From positions 1-9,845 of the forward strand of contig CAZTYH010000086.1 of the NCBI GenBank assembly GCA_964617565.1: a stretch of 9,845 nucleotides of DNA. The letters run 5' to 3'. Under the pieces are notes generated by a model. It searched no databases. It worked only from the letters and a program-made list of their open reading frames with translations, and was not told the DNA's origin. The DNA comes from JAKJGV01 sp964617565. Lineage in GTDB: Bacteria > Verrucomicrobiota > Kiritimatiellia > CAIQIC01 > JAGNIJ01. This document shows positions 1 to 5,670 of this stretch, one piece after another; the first letter of the stretch is position 1; every line of letters begins with the position of its first letter. A program made the position numbers and the translations under genes.

Positions 1-72
1 CATCTCGAAGGCAAAACGATCCGCAAGGAAATCTACGTCCCCGGCAAGATGGTGAACCTGGTGGTGGGATAG
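1..72 (+). CDS. leuS: Leucyl-tRNA synthetase, C-terminal end (partial)
   Basis: Only the last 23 codons and a TAG stop are in the window; the gene starts upstream. The residues read HLEGKTIRKEIYVPGK and then MVNLVVG. This matches the conserved extreme C-terminus of bacterial LeuRS, where a K-x-I-Y-V-P-G-K segment is followed by a terminal N-L-V-V-G; E. coli LeuRS ends almost identically. The family enzyme charges tRNA-Leu with leucine in the cytoplasm, and this tail belongs to the C-terminal domain that contacts the tRNA. The gene converges on the minus-strand gene ending at 219, with a repeat-rich gap between them. The identification rests on a short but highly characteristic stretch. Confidence 0.88.
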   Translation, partial: HLEGKTIRKEIYVPGKMVNLVVG

Positions 73-84
73 GGCGGAACATTT

Positions 85-119
85 AACGTCCAACATCGAA
101 CGTTGAACATCGAACCCGC
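85..119. repeat. Heptamer tandem repeat, AACxTxx type
   Basis: Five consecutive 7-base units start at 85: AACGTCC, AACATCG, AACGTTG, AACATCG and AACCCGC. Units 2 and 4 are identical, and AACGT (85-89) is inverted as ACGTT (100-104). The unit stays in register without being a pure microsatellite. From memory, very similar runs occur in intergenic DNA of many PVC-group and other environmental bacteria; I cannot verify that here. The function is unknown. Confidence 0.7.
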
Positions 120-121
120 GG

Positions 122-175
122 TTTTCCAGGCATTGGAAAATATTCTGTGTGTTTTTCCAATGATTGGAAATTTTT
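122..175. repeat. Two TTTCCAA/TTGGAAA palindromes
   Basis: Copy 1 (122-140) is TTTTCCA, a short spacer, then TTGGAAAA. Copy 2 (152-170) is TTTTTCCAA, TGA, then TTGGAAA, followed by a T-rich run to 180. The two copies share the same half-sites about 31 bases apart. The second, a hairpin followed by T residues just past the leuS stop, could act as a weak terminator. Alternatively the pair could be protein-binding sites or a dispersed repeat family. The palindromes are directly visible; the role is inferred. Confidence 0.6.
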
Positions 176-182
176 CTTTTCA

Positions 183-216
183 CTCTCGCCCGCCGGCGGG
201 AGAGGGGTGGGGTGAG
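183..216. repeat. GC-rich hairpin repeat between convergent genes
   Basis: CCCGCC pairs with GGCGGG at the core, and flanking CTCT pairs with AGAG around a two-base CG bulge (183-204). A G-rich run continues to 216. Read on the minus strand, the run begins CTCACCCCACCCCTCTCCC, a wording I recall as a widespread intergenic repeat. It lies three bases beyond the stop codon of the minus-strand gene and downstream of leuS, so it may help end transcription from both sides. No T-tract directly follows the GC stem, so the terminator role is uncertain. Confidence 0.5.
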
Positions 217-218
217 GA

Positions 219-647
219 TTATATTTCGTCTTCGCCGCGGCGCTTGTGCGCTGGAGCGGAGAAGGGGTAATGCATGACCACCCGGTTGTACCAATAGGGA
301 TCGGTTTGCTGGACGGAACGGTAATTAACCTCCAGCCGTCCGCGTATGTTTTTGCTCTTGGCATCTTTCATGCGGCGGCAGAATTCCGCGAAGACCTTGT
401 GAATCGGCGCGAGCATGTCGGGCGTTACGCCTTCGCCAAAGAGATAGAATCCGGCCCCGTGATCAAAGAGCTTGATGGGATAGGGCTGATTCAGTCCAAC
501 GGCGGCCAGTGTGTCCACACGGTGCCGGCTGCGCTTGGCCAGCCATATCTTGATTCGTTTACCCTTGATGACCGGGGTAATATTCTCCACGAACCATTGC
601 ACAATCTCTTCTGGGACCGGGTCAATCAGCATGATTTCAGTATACAT
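219..647 (-). CDS. Uncharacterised 142-residue protein
   Basis: I do not recognise the family. The product is 142 residues, soluble-looking, with no signal peptide or membrane segment. The order is a short acidic N-terminus (IDPVPEEIVQWF), a basic stretch near residues 28-42 (KGKRIKIWLAKRSRHR), a probable folded core with the phrase FDHGAGFYLFGEG (about 61-73), a helix with a charged RRMKDAK segment (about 91-97), a WYNRVVMHY segment near 120, and a charged tail ending in GEDEI. Codon choice is normal and GC-rich at third positions. This reading is much more protein-like than the overlapping plus-strand frame. The start is the ATG at 645-647; a second in-frame ATG (M6) is possible, and neither has a clear Shine-Dalgarno. 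The gene converges on leuS and diverges from the outer-membrane gene at 799. Confidence 0.72.
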   Translation of the reverse strand: MYTEIMLIDPVPEEIVQWFVENITPVIKGKRIKIWLAKRSRHRVDTLAAVGLNQPYPIKLFDHGAGFYLFGEGVTPDMLAPIHKVFAEFCRRMKDAKSKNIRGRLEVNYRSVQQTDPYWYNRVVMHYPFSAPAHKRRGEDEI

Positions 648-689
648 TCTGTGGTTGGATTTTGCAGCCCTAAATTAGGAAAAGTGACA

Positions 690-705
690 AATCTCGATAG
701 AGATT
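690..705. promoter_or_regulatory. Perfect palindrome in a divergent intergenic region
   Basis: AATCTC and GAGATT form a perfect 6-bp inverted repeat around GATA. It lies between the divergent starts at 647 (minus) and 799 (plus). A TTGTCA hexamer on the minus strand (685-690) abuts it on one side and a TTGCAT on the plus strand (707-712) follows on the other, so it is placed where an operator could act on both genes. The symmetry is visible; the operator role is inferred. Confidence 0.3.
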
Positions 706-706
706 C

Positions 707-735
707 TTGCATGAGAGAGAAAAGGGCATTAAAGT
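707..735 (+). promoter_or_regulatory. Possible sigma70-type promoter for the outer-membrane gene
   Basis: TTGCAT (707-712) and TAAAGT (730-735) are separated by 17 bases, with 4 of 6 consensus matches at the -10. This would leave a leader of roughly 55 bases before the ATG at 799. The match is modest and the sigma-factor preference of this organism is unknown. Confidence 0.28.
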
Positions 736-798
736 TAAACTCGTGTGAGTGTCGTGTCAGCCCAGGTGAAAACATAGAGGATTGAAAGGAGACGCGTA

Positions 799-1926
799 AT
801 GAAGAAGACAAGCCGATGGATTTTGGGTTCCGCGATTTGTATTCTGGCCGTACTTCTGAGTTTCCAAGCGTCAAACGCCGAATGGTGGTGGAGCGTTGGT
901 CCCGTGTATCGCGGCGGCATGGAGGTGGAATTCTCCGGTCGGTCCTACGTTCAGGAGCTCCAGATTCAAGGAGGGCGCGCATACTGGGACTTGGCGGGCA
1001 TTGGTCTTCCTAATGAGATTGGGGATCGCGCATACGACAACGGATTTGTGAATATGGATCCCATCACGTCCTTCGACGGGTTGACCTGGTTCTGGGGCTA
1101 TCAGAGTGCAGCCCAATATGTCACCGAGGTTCCCGGTGGGGCGCTGTGGTTCAGCAAAGATGGTGTTCGGCAGCAAACCCGTTCCGTCGTGTCGAGTACC
1201 AGCATCAACAGCAGCGACGACATGGATGGTTGGGGCCTCGGCGCCGTGGTGGGGCGCAACCTGGCTGAGCAAGGCAACGTCCGGATCGGTGTCAATGTCG
1301 GCGCAACCGCCTTGTGGGACATGGAAAGCAAGAAGACGGAGTCTACGTATAGCGAACAATTTGGTTTGTTCAGTTACATGGTTGTGGATGCTTATCCGAC
1401 ATTTGGACAGGCGATTCCGGTTGCGCCGTATGAAGGGACCTTTTTCGGGCTCGGCCCGACCATCCCTAATATACCCCTGCGCCGTGAAGAGATGGAAACA
1501 GGCCGGACATTCTGGCGCGCGGAAAACACCGTTGCGCTGTCTGTCAACGTAGCCCTGCAGGAGCTGTGGTTCGGTCCGCGTCTTGAGATGGATGTGGCCA
1601 ATGATGTTTCCGCTTACCTGACGCCGTTCGCTTCCGTGAATCGCGTGGAAGCGCGTCTCGAGCGCAAGGAAGATTTTGCACTGGTATATCCGGATGGCCG
1701 TCGCGAAGTGCTGCAGAGCTGGAACGATCGCAAGACCGACGAGGAATGGCTGCTCGGAGTAGGAGCACGGGCAGGCGCGCGCGCGAATTTGAAGAACGAC
1801 TGGTTTGTTGATGTCGGCGTCGCCTACGAGTGGGTGGATGAGATGAAGGCAAAGATCGGCCCTAACCAGGCGAAGATTGATCTGAACAGCTACAACGCGC
1901 ATGTGCATGTCGGCCGTCCGTTCTGA
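799..1926 (+). CDS. Outer-membrane beta-barrel protein, 375 residues
   Basis: This is a secreted, probably porin-like or barrel-forming outer-membrane protein of no family I can name. Residues 1-27 form a classic signal peptide: MKK, a hydrophobic core, then SNA before EWWW. The mature protein opens with EWWWSVGPVYRGG and alternates aromatic and hydrophobic residues in strand-like stretches, for example around 147-171, 247-263, 321-345 and 365-375. It ends in GRPF, and a terminal phenylalanine is the usual BAM-recognition signal of outer-membrane barrels. The start is well supported by AAGGAGA (786-792) seven bases before the ATG. The gene stands alone, with a weak upstream promoter and a strong hairpin terminator after it, so it is probably its own transcript. 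The barrel call is firm in kind; the transported substrate is unknown. Confidence 0.8.
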   Translation: MKKTSRWILGSAICILAVLLSFQASNAEWWWSVGPVYRGGMEVEFSGRSYVQELQIQGGRAYWDLAGIGLPNEIGDRAYDNGFVNMDPITSFDGLTWFWGYQSAAQYVTEVPGGALWFSKDGVRQQTRSVVSSTSINSSDDMDGWGLGAVVGRNLAEQGNVRIGVNVGATALWDMESKKTESTYSEQFGLFSYMVVDAYPTFGQAIPVAPYEGTFFGLGPTIPNIPLRREEMETGRTFWRAENTVALSVNVALQELWFGPRLEMDVANDVSAYLTPFASVNRVEARLERKEDFALVYPDGRREVLQSWNDRKTDEEWLLGVGARAGARANLKNDWFVDVGVAYEWVDEMKAKIGPNQAKIDLNSYNAHVHVGRPF

Positions 1927-1951
1927 GTTGCCGGCTTGAGTCTTTGATCAG

Positions 1952-2006
1952 ACGCCCCGTCTCATCGGAATTCGATGGGACGGGGCGTTCGGCTTTCATC
2001 GTTTTT
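1952..2006 (+). terminator. Strong hairpin terminator
   Basis: ACGCCCCGTCTCATCG (1952-1967) pairs over 16 positions with the segment at 1973-1988, with one G-U pair and a five-base GAATT loop. T residues follow, notably TTTTT at 2002-2006, although about 13 bases separate the stem from that tract. It begins 26 bases after the outer-membrane gene's TGA and lies before the next gene's chosen start. This is good evidence for transcription termination between the two envelope genes. Confidence 0.75.
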
Positions 2007-2045
2007 ATTGCCTCAAGCCGCGTCCGCCGTTATCTTGTCCCGCCA

Positions 2046-3182
2046 ATGAAATGCTTTATTTATTCGCTGTGCGCGATTCTTCTCCTGGGGATAACCTGCT
2101 TTGCGGTTGAACCGTCCGTGCAGCCAATGACCATTCGTGTGCGGGGATTGAAGTCGGACGATGGAACCGTGCGCGTAACCGTGTTCGATTCCGAAGAGAA
2201 TTTTCGCGATCGCAAGCCCCTGCGCGAAAACGAGCTTGTCATTCGCGAGGGCACGGCAGAGTGGGTGCTGAACGATTTGCCGCAAGGCAGATATGCCATT
2301 CGCGCATATCATGACGAAAACGACAACGAATTGCTGGATCGCAGCCCGATGGGGATACCCGAAGAACCTGTTGGATTCTCCAATAATGCGCGCGCCCGTT
2401 TTGGTCCGCCCGCCTACAGCGAAATGGAATTCATGCTGGATGATTCGATGGCGGCGATGGATATCACTCCGGTGCGCATGTTGTCGCCGGGTGGGCAATT
2501 TGGGGTCGGCGCGGCCGTGGTTTACACGGAAAGTCCGTACAAAGGCGCGGGATATCAAGTCTGGGGTTTCCCTTCCATTACCTATATGGGGCGTCGCTTG
2601 TCCGTTTTCGGGCCGCGAATAAGTTATCTGCTTTCGGGGTCCGACGCTTGGAGTTTAAGCGCTGCAGGGCAGGTGAGGTTTCGCGCGCTCGATCCGGATG
2701 ACAGCAAGGAATTGGAAGGCATGGAAGAACGCGGGGTGACGTTCGAGGCCGGATTGCGTTTGCGCTGGCGCGGCCCGCACAAAATGGAGGCCGGGCTTGG
2801 CGCGATGACGGATGTGCTGGGCGAGCACGGCGGACAGGATATAGGTGTGGATGTTTCCCGGCCGACCCGCTTCGGAAAGTGGATTTTATCTCCATCGTTC
2901 GGCGTGCTTTGGCAAAGTCCGAATCTGTCCGCGCATTACTACGGAGTGAAAGAAAGCGAAGCTCGGGAAGGCCGCCCGGAATATTCGCCGGGCTCGACAT
3001 GGACGTATGGTCCGAATCTCGGAATCACCTGCCAGGTACTCGATCCGTGGATCATCACGGGCTCGGTCGGTTTGGAATGCCTGGGCGCGGGCATTGCGGA
3101 TAGCCCCATTGTCGGCCGCCGCGTACTCTTCAGGGGCTTTTTCGGGATCGCGCGGCAACTCGGGCCTGGTGCCGCGCGATAA
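2046..3182 (+). CDS. DUF2141-MipA/OmpV fusion outer-membrane protein
   Basis: The 378-residue product joins two domains. Residues 1-20 are a signal peptide (MKCFIYS, then a hydrophobic core ending CFA). Residues about 28-133 match DUF2141, a periplasmic beta-sandwich family, by MTIRVRGLKSDDGTVRVTVFD, LPQGRYAIRAYHDENDN and PMGIPEEPVGFSNN. Residues about 148-370 match the MipA/OmpV outer-membrane barrel family: YTESPYKGAGYQVWGFP, GPRISY, the hallmark YYGVKESEA followed by PEYSPGS, and a late DSPIV. MipA in E. coli is linked to murein-synthesising complexes and OmpV-like proteins are outer-membrane barrels; the ligand is unknown here. The protein ends in GPGAAR instead of the usual terminal aromatic. 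An in-frame ATG at 1944 was rejected because it would translate through the terminator and hide the signal peptide. No clear Shine-Dalgarno is seen at 2046. Confidence 0.8.
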   Translation: MKCFIYSLCAILLLGITCFAVEPSVQPMTIRVRGLKSDDGTVRVTVFDSEENFRDRKPLRENELVIREGTAEWVLNDLPQGRYAIRAYHDENDNELLDRSPMGIPEEPVGFSNNARARFGPPAYSEMEFMLDDSMAAMDITPVRMLSPGGQFGVGAAVVYTESPYKGAGYQVWGFPSITYMGRRLSVFGPRISYLLSGSDAWSLSAAGQVRFRALDPDDSKELEGMEERGVTFEAGLRLRWRGPHKMEAGLGAMTDVLGEHGGQDIGVDVSRPTRFGKWILSPSFGVLWQSPNLSAHYYGVKESEAREGRPEYSPGSTWTYGPNLGITCQVLDPWIITGSVGLECLGAGIADSPIVGRRVLFRGFFGIARQLGPGAAR

Positions 3183-3211
3183 TTTTGTGGTTGGGATAAG
3201 CTCTGCTTGTG

Positions 3212-3284
3212 CCTGTCTTTTCCCCTGTCTTCGCCTGACCCCATATTGCATCCAGAACAACGATCGTGTCATTGGATGCAAGAT
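3212..3284. repeat. Direct and inverted repeat element in the intergenic gap
   Basis: CCTGTCTT occurs twice (3212-3219, 3224-3231), followed by CGCCTGACCCC. Then TTGCATCCA (3246-3254) is perfectly inverted as TGGATGCAA (3273-3281) around an 18-base loop that itself contains ACGATCGT. The stem extends by two further pairs after one mismatch. It lies between convergent genes, so it may act as a bidirectional terminator. The minus-strand wording GGGGTCAGGCGAAGACAGG resembles, from memory, dispersed REP-like sequences of environmental genomes. No transposase is present. The symmetry is visible; the classification is inferred. Confidence 0.5.
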
Positions 3285-3308
3285 CTCGCTTTTGTGTTTC
3301 AGGGTTGA

Positions 3309-4241
3309 TCACGCGAGGAGAGCGACGGTTCGCTGAAGATCTTCCGTTAGCGGAGCCTCGGAGCGGACTCTTTTCTTGCTGACCGGATGTTCAATCGTCA
3401 AGGCGGTGGCGTGCAGGAAGTGGCGTGCGAGCAAAGGATCATCACCGCCATATAGTTTGTCGCCCGCAATCGGAAATCCCACGGCGGCAAGCTGGCATCG
3501 GATCTGGTGCGTCACGCCGGTCCTGATCGTGACATTCAACAACGTGTACTCCTCGAAGATGCGCGCGCGTCTGTATTCCGTAATCGCTCGCATGGGGCGC
3601 AGGCCTTTCCTGGCGGGCGCGTTCGACGAAGCAATCATTTGTCCGCGCCGCGCAGGATTGTGCATGAGGTAGTGCTCCAGCTTTCCGTGTTCCGGCGTCC
3701 GGCCACGCACAAGGGCCACATATTCCTTGAGCACCTTGCGCTCCCGGAATTGCCGGCGCAACGACGCATAGGCTTCGTCGGTTCGTGCGGCAATCACGAG
3801 CCCGGAAGTGTCCGTGTCTATGCGGTGCGCCAGCGCGGGGAAGAGCGGATCATCACCAATCACTGCAAGTTCGGGGTATCGCGCCACCATCGCGTTGGCG
3901 AGCGTCCCGGTTTCCTCGATGCGCAATGGATGTACCGGTATGCCGGGCGGTTTGTTAAGCACAAGAAGCGACTCGTCCTCGAAAACGACGTCGAGCGGCA
4001 GCGCAAGGTCCGGCAGAACCCTTCGATCGCTGTCCTCATGCAGATTGAGAATCAGGATTGAATCGCCCGGGTGAATTCGGTCGCCCTTGGCGGCAGGGCG
4101 GTTGTTGAGCAGAATCTGTTCATCTGCCAGCGCGTTACGAACAAGCGCACGGGTGGATGAAGGAGTTTTCGCCAGGACGAACGCGTCCACGCGCATTCCG
4201 TCCTCGTTCTCTTGCGCGACAAGTTGAACCTGTTGGATCAT
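3309..4241 (-). CDS. RluA-family pseudouridine synthase
   Basis: The enzyme isomerises specific uridines to pseudouridine in rRNA or tRNA in the cytoplasm; the exact site cannot be told from sequence. From the ATG at 4239-4241 the product is 310 residues, typical for RluA/RluC/RluD. An N-terminal S4-like RNA-binding domain spans about residues 15-70 (GMRVDAFVLAK, ILLNNRPAAKGDRIHPGD). The catalytic domain carries LNKPPGIPVHP and AHRIDTDTSGLVIAARTDE, where the Asp of HRID (D142) is the invariant catalytic residue. It also has RKVLKEYVALVRG and the C-terminal VTHQIRCQLAAVGFPIAGD motif. A TTG start 13 codons earlier is possible but adds an unconserved-looking leader. AGGA lies just ahead of the chosen ATG. 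The gene diverges from the lipoprotein gene at 4366. Confidence 0.92.
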   Translation of the reverse strand: MIQQVQLVAQENEDGMRVDAFVLAKTPSSTRALVRNALADEQILLNNRPAAKGDRIHPGDSILILNLHEDSDRRVLPDLALPLDVVFEDESLLVLNKPPGIPVHPLRIEETGTLANAMVARYPELAVIGDDPLFPALAHRIDTDTSGLVIAARTDEAYASLRRQFRERKVLKEYVALVRGRTPEHGKLEHYLMHNPARRGQMIASSNAPARKGLRPMRAITEYRRARIFEEYTLLNVTIRTGVTHQIRCQLAAVGFPIAGDKLYGGDDPLLARHFLHATALTIEHPVSKKRVRSEAPLTEDLQRTVALLA

Positions 4242-4297
4242 GAATCCTGCCAGTAAAGCAGAGTTAACCGAGGGATTCAACGCAGCGTCCGCGTTGC

Positions 4298-4327
4298 TTG
4301 ACGCGCGTGTGTTTCAGCCTCTATGCT
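4298..4327 (+). promoter_or_regulatory. Sigma70-type promoter for the lipoprotein gene
   Basis: TTGACG (4298-4303) and TATGCT (4322-4327) are separated by 18 bases, matching 5 of 6 and 4 of 6 consensus positions. Transcription would start near 4334, giving a short leader that includes GGAGGG (4354-4359) before the ATG at 4366. This is the best promoter match in the window. It probably drives the lipoprotein gene and perhaps trmO, which follows by 12 bases. Confidence 0.45.
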
Positions 4328-4365
4328 CACGGCGTGAATAGATTTTCTCACATGGAGGGTTTCCG

Positions 4366-5049
4366 ATGATTTATCTGCGCAGGCCTTCAGCCGTTCTGTT
4401 ATTCGTGTTTGCCGTCATGCTCTTCTCCGCCGGGTGCGCTTCGTATCGCGTCGCAACGACCATGGAGCCGCCGAAGGGCGCGGTGAAGCTGCCTCCGGAG
4501 GTCCGTTTCCGGATTGCATCCGTAACGGTCGTGGCGCCCACCAATGTACCTGCGTTCGGCACGTCGGACTTCGGCATTTACCAGGCGGACAGCGAGGCAA
4601 TACGCGAGATGCTGGTCACCGCCGGTCGGAAGCATTATCCGTGGGTCTTTGCAGAAACACCGCAGGCGATTCCGCTGGATGTGACGATCACGAAGAAGGC
4701 GCATGACATGACCGTGGGAGGGGATGCCTGCGTTTCCTGTCTGACCCTCACCATTATCCCGTTGCGCTCGAAAGAAAAGACGGATTACGAAATCCTTATC
4801 GCGTCCGATGCGGAATCGGCCGAGGGCTTGATGGCGCTCGAATTCAGCCGCGAGGAGTTGAGCTGGATGTCTCTTTTGCCGACGGGATGGATTCCCGTTC
4901 CGGGCGGGAGAGGCGAGCGGGCATGGGGGACGGATTCCGCGTGGAAGAAGACGGGCGAGCTTATGAGTAAGTCATGCGTGGATGCCATTGTGAAAATCAT
5001 TCGACGAGTGGAGCCGGCCGTCTGGCAGGCCGGCCCACCAGTGAAATGA
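4366..5049 (+). CDS. Uncharacterised lipoprotein, 227 residues
   Basis: I do not recognise the family. The N-terminus has RR, a hydrophobic run (about residues 9-20) and SAGC, placing the lipidated cysteine at C24, so the protein is probably membrane-anchored and periplasm-facing. The mature part is mixed alpha/beta: a Pro-rich linker (about 34-44), strands around RFRIASVTVVAP (47-58), a helix around SEAIREMLVTAGRKHYP (76-92), then LDVTITKKAHD and a CVSC pair (C122, C125) inside GGDACVSCLTLTIIPL. It continues with a strand YEILIAS and a late helix. The start has a clean GGAGGG at six bases' spacing. The last dozen residues (EPAVWQAGPPVK) are encoded by a GC hairpin and look added. trmO starts 12 bases downstream. 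The function is unknown. Confidence 0.78.
   Translation: MIYLRRPSAVLLFVFAVMLFSAGCASYRVATTMEPPKGAVKLPPEVRFRIASVTVVAPTNVPAFGTSDFGIYQADSEAIREMLVTAGRKHYPWVFAETPQAIPLDVTITKKAHDMTVGGDACVSCLTLTIIPLRSKEKTDYEILIASDAESAEGLMALEFSREELSWMSLLPTGWIPVPGGRGERAWGTDSAWKKTGELMSKSCVDAIVKIIRRVEPAVWQAGPPVK
5013..5034. repeat. GC hairpin inside the lipoprotein gene's 3' end
   Basis: GCCGGCC (5013-5019) pairs perfectly with GGCCGGC (5028-5034) around the eight-base loop GTCTGGCA. It ends 12 bases before the last sense codon and encodes most of the unusual C-terminal tail. It resembles GC-rich short hairpin repeats usually seen between genes. It could attenuate transcription into trmO, but no T-tract follows. Confidence 0.5.
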
Positions 5050-5061
5050 GCTTGCTGTGTA

Positions 5062-5544
5062 ATGAAGCTCAAATCCATCGGCGTGATTCGAACTCCATTC
5101 AAGGAGCAGCCCGGGACCCCGATACAGGGGATCTATTCGGAAGAGGCCGAGGGTAAAATCGAGCTGCTGCCGGAATACGCGGATGGCCTTCAGGATTTGG
5201 CCGGCTTTGATCGCGTGTGGCTTGTTTATTGGATGGATCGCGCGGCAAAAGCGAAACTGAAGGTCACGCCGTACCGGGACACGCAAGAGCGTGGCATCTT
5301 CGCCACGCGTGCGCCGTCGCGGCCCAATCCCATTGGCCTGTCCTGCGTTCGCGTGACCGGTATTTCAGGGAATGTGATTTCCATACGGGACGTGGATATG
5401 CTGGACGGCACGCCCTTGCTGGATATCAAGCCATACATGCCTGAATTCGATTCGTACCCGGAATCCAAAGCCGGGTGGTTCGACGAAAGGCGCGCTGAGC
5501 GCACGCATGCCGACGGGCGGTTTTCGGGGCGCGTGGACACCTGA
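5062..5544 (+). CDS. trmO: tRNA (adenine(37)-N6)-methyltransferase, TrmO/TsaA family
   Basis: TrmO uses S-adenosylmethionine to methylate N6 of t6A at position 37 of certain tRNAs, notably the threonine tRNA that reads ACY, in the cytoplasm. The 160-residue product has the family's signature segments: IGVIRTPFKEQPGTPIQG near the start, the strand-turn GFDRVWLVYWMDR (48-60), GIFATRAPSRPNPIGLS (78-94, the SAM-binding hallmark) and DMLDGTPLLDIKPYMP (112-127). It is the compact single-domain form; E. coli TrmO carries an additional C-terminal domain of some 70 residues. The ATG at 5062 sits directly before MKLKSIGVIRTP, where the family begins, although the Shine-Dalgarno is poor. It may be read through from the lipoprotein gene 12 bases upstream. 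The identification is very secure. Confidence 0.92.
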   Translation: MKLKSIGVIRTPFKEQPGTPIQGIYSEEAEGKIELLPEYADGLQDLAGFDRVWLVYWMDRAAKAKLKVTPYRDTQERGIFATRAPSRPNPIGLSCVRVTGISGNVISIRDVDMLDGTPLLDIKPYMPEFDSYPESKAGWFDERRAERTHADGRFSGRVDT

Positions 5545-5670
5545 CGGCCTGGAACGCCGATGAAATCTTTTCTGGTTAGCCTCCATTCGCCTTAATGAGC
5601 GGTGGCACCGAGCAGCGCGTCGGCTGGTGCAACTTGACCGCGATAACCCACGGGTGCAAGATGTGGCTCG
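5545..5670. other. Short gap between trmO and the DUF364 gene
   Basis: No gene fits here. One imperfect hairpin is visible: GCACC (5605-5609) pairs with GGTGC (5626-5630), and AGC (5611-5613) pairs with GCT (5623-5625) beside a one-base bulge. No T-tract follows. No convincing promoter or Shine-Dalgarno is seen before the ATG at 5671. The DUF364 gene could therefore be read through from upstream or have a promoter I cannot recognise. Confidence 0.35.

Noticed and set aside
246..785. Plus-strand open frame of 179 codons opposite the 142-residue gene
   Set aside because: Its translation lacks natural domain-like character, has no Shine-Dalgarno, and covers the gap and promoter region. The minus-strand frame reads as a proper protein.
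871..1908. Long minus-strand open frame (345 codons) opposite the outer-membrane gene
   Set aside because: It is a shadow of a gene with a signal peptide, strong Shine-Dalgarno and terminal Phe; its own residues are His/Arg-rich in the way antisense frames of GC-rich genes are.
1944..2045. Upstream ATG that would extend the DUF2141-MipA protein by 34 residues
   Set aside because: The extension would be translated from within the terminator hairpin, and the signal peptide begins properly at the ATG at 2046.
3183..3308. Short open frames in the gap between convergent genes
   Set aside because: All are explained by the repeat element; none has a Shine-Dalgarno or protein-like composition.
4242..4280. 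TTG start extending the pseudouridine synthase by 13 residues
   Set aside because: The ATG at 4239-4241 gives a normal family length, starts just ahead of the RNA-binding domain and has an AGGA nearby.
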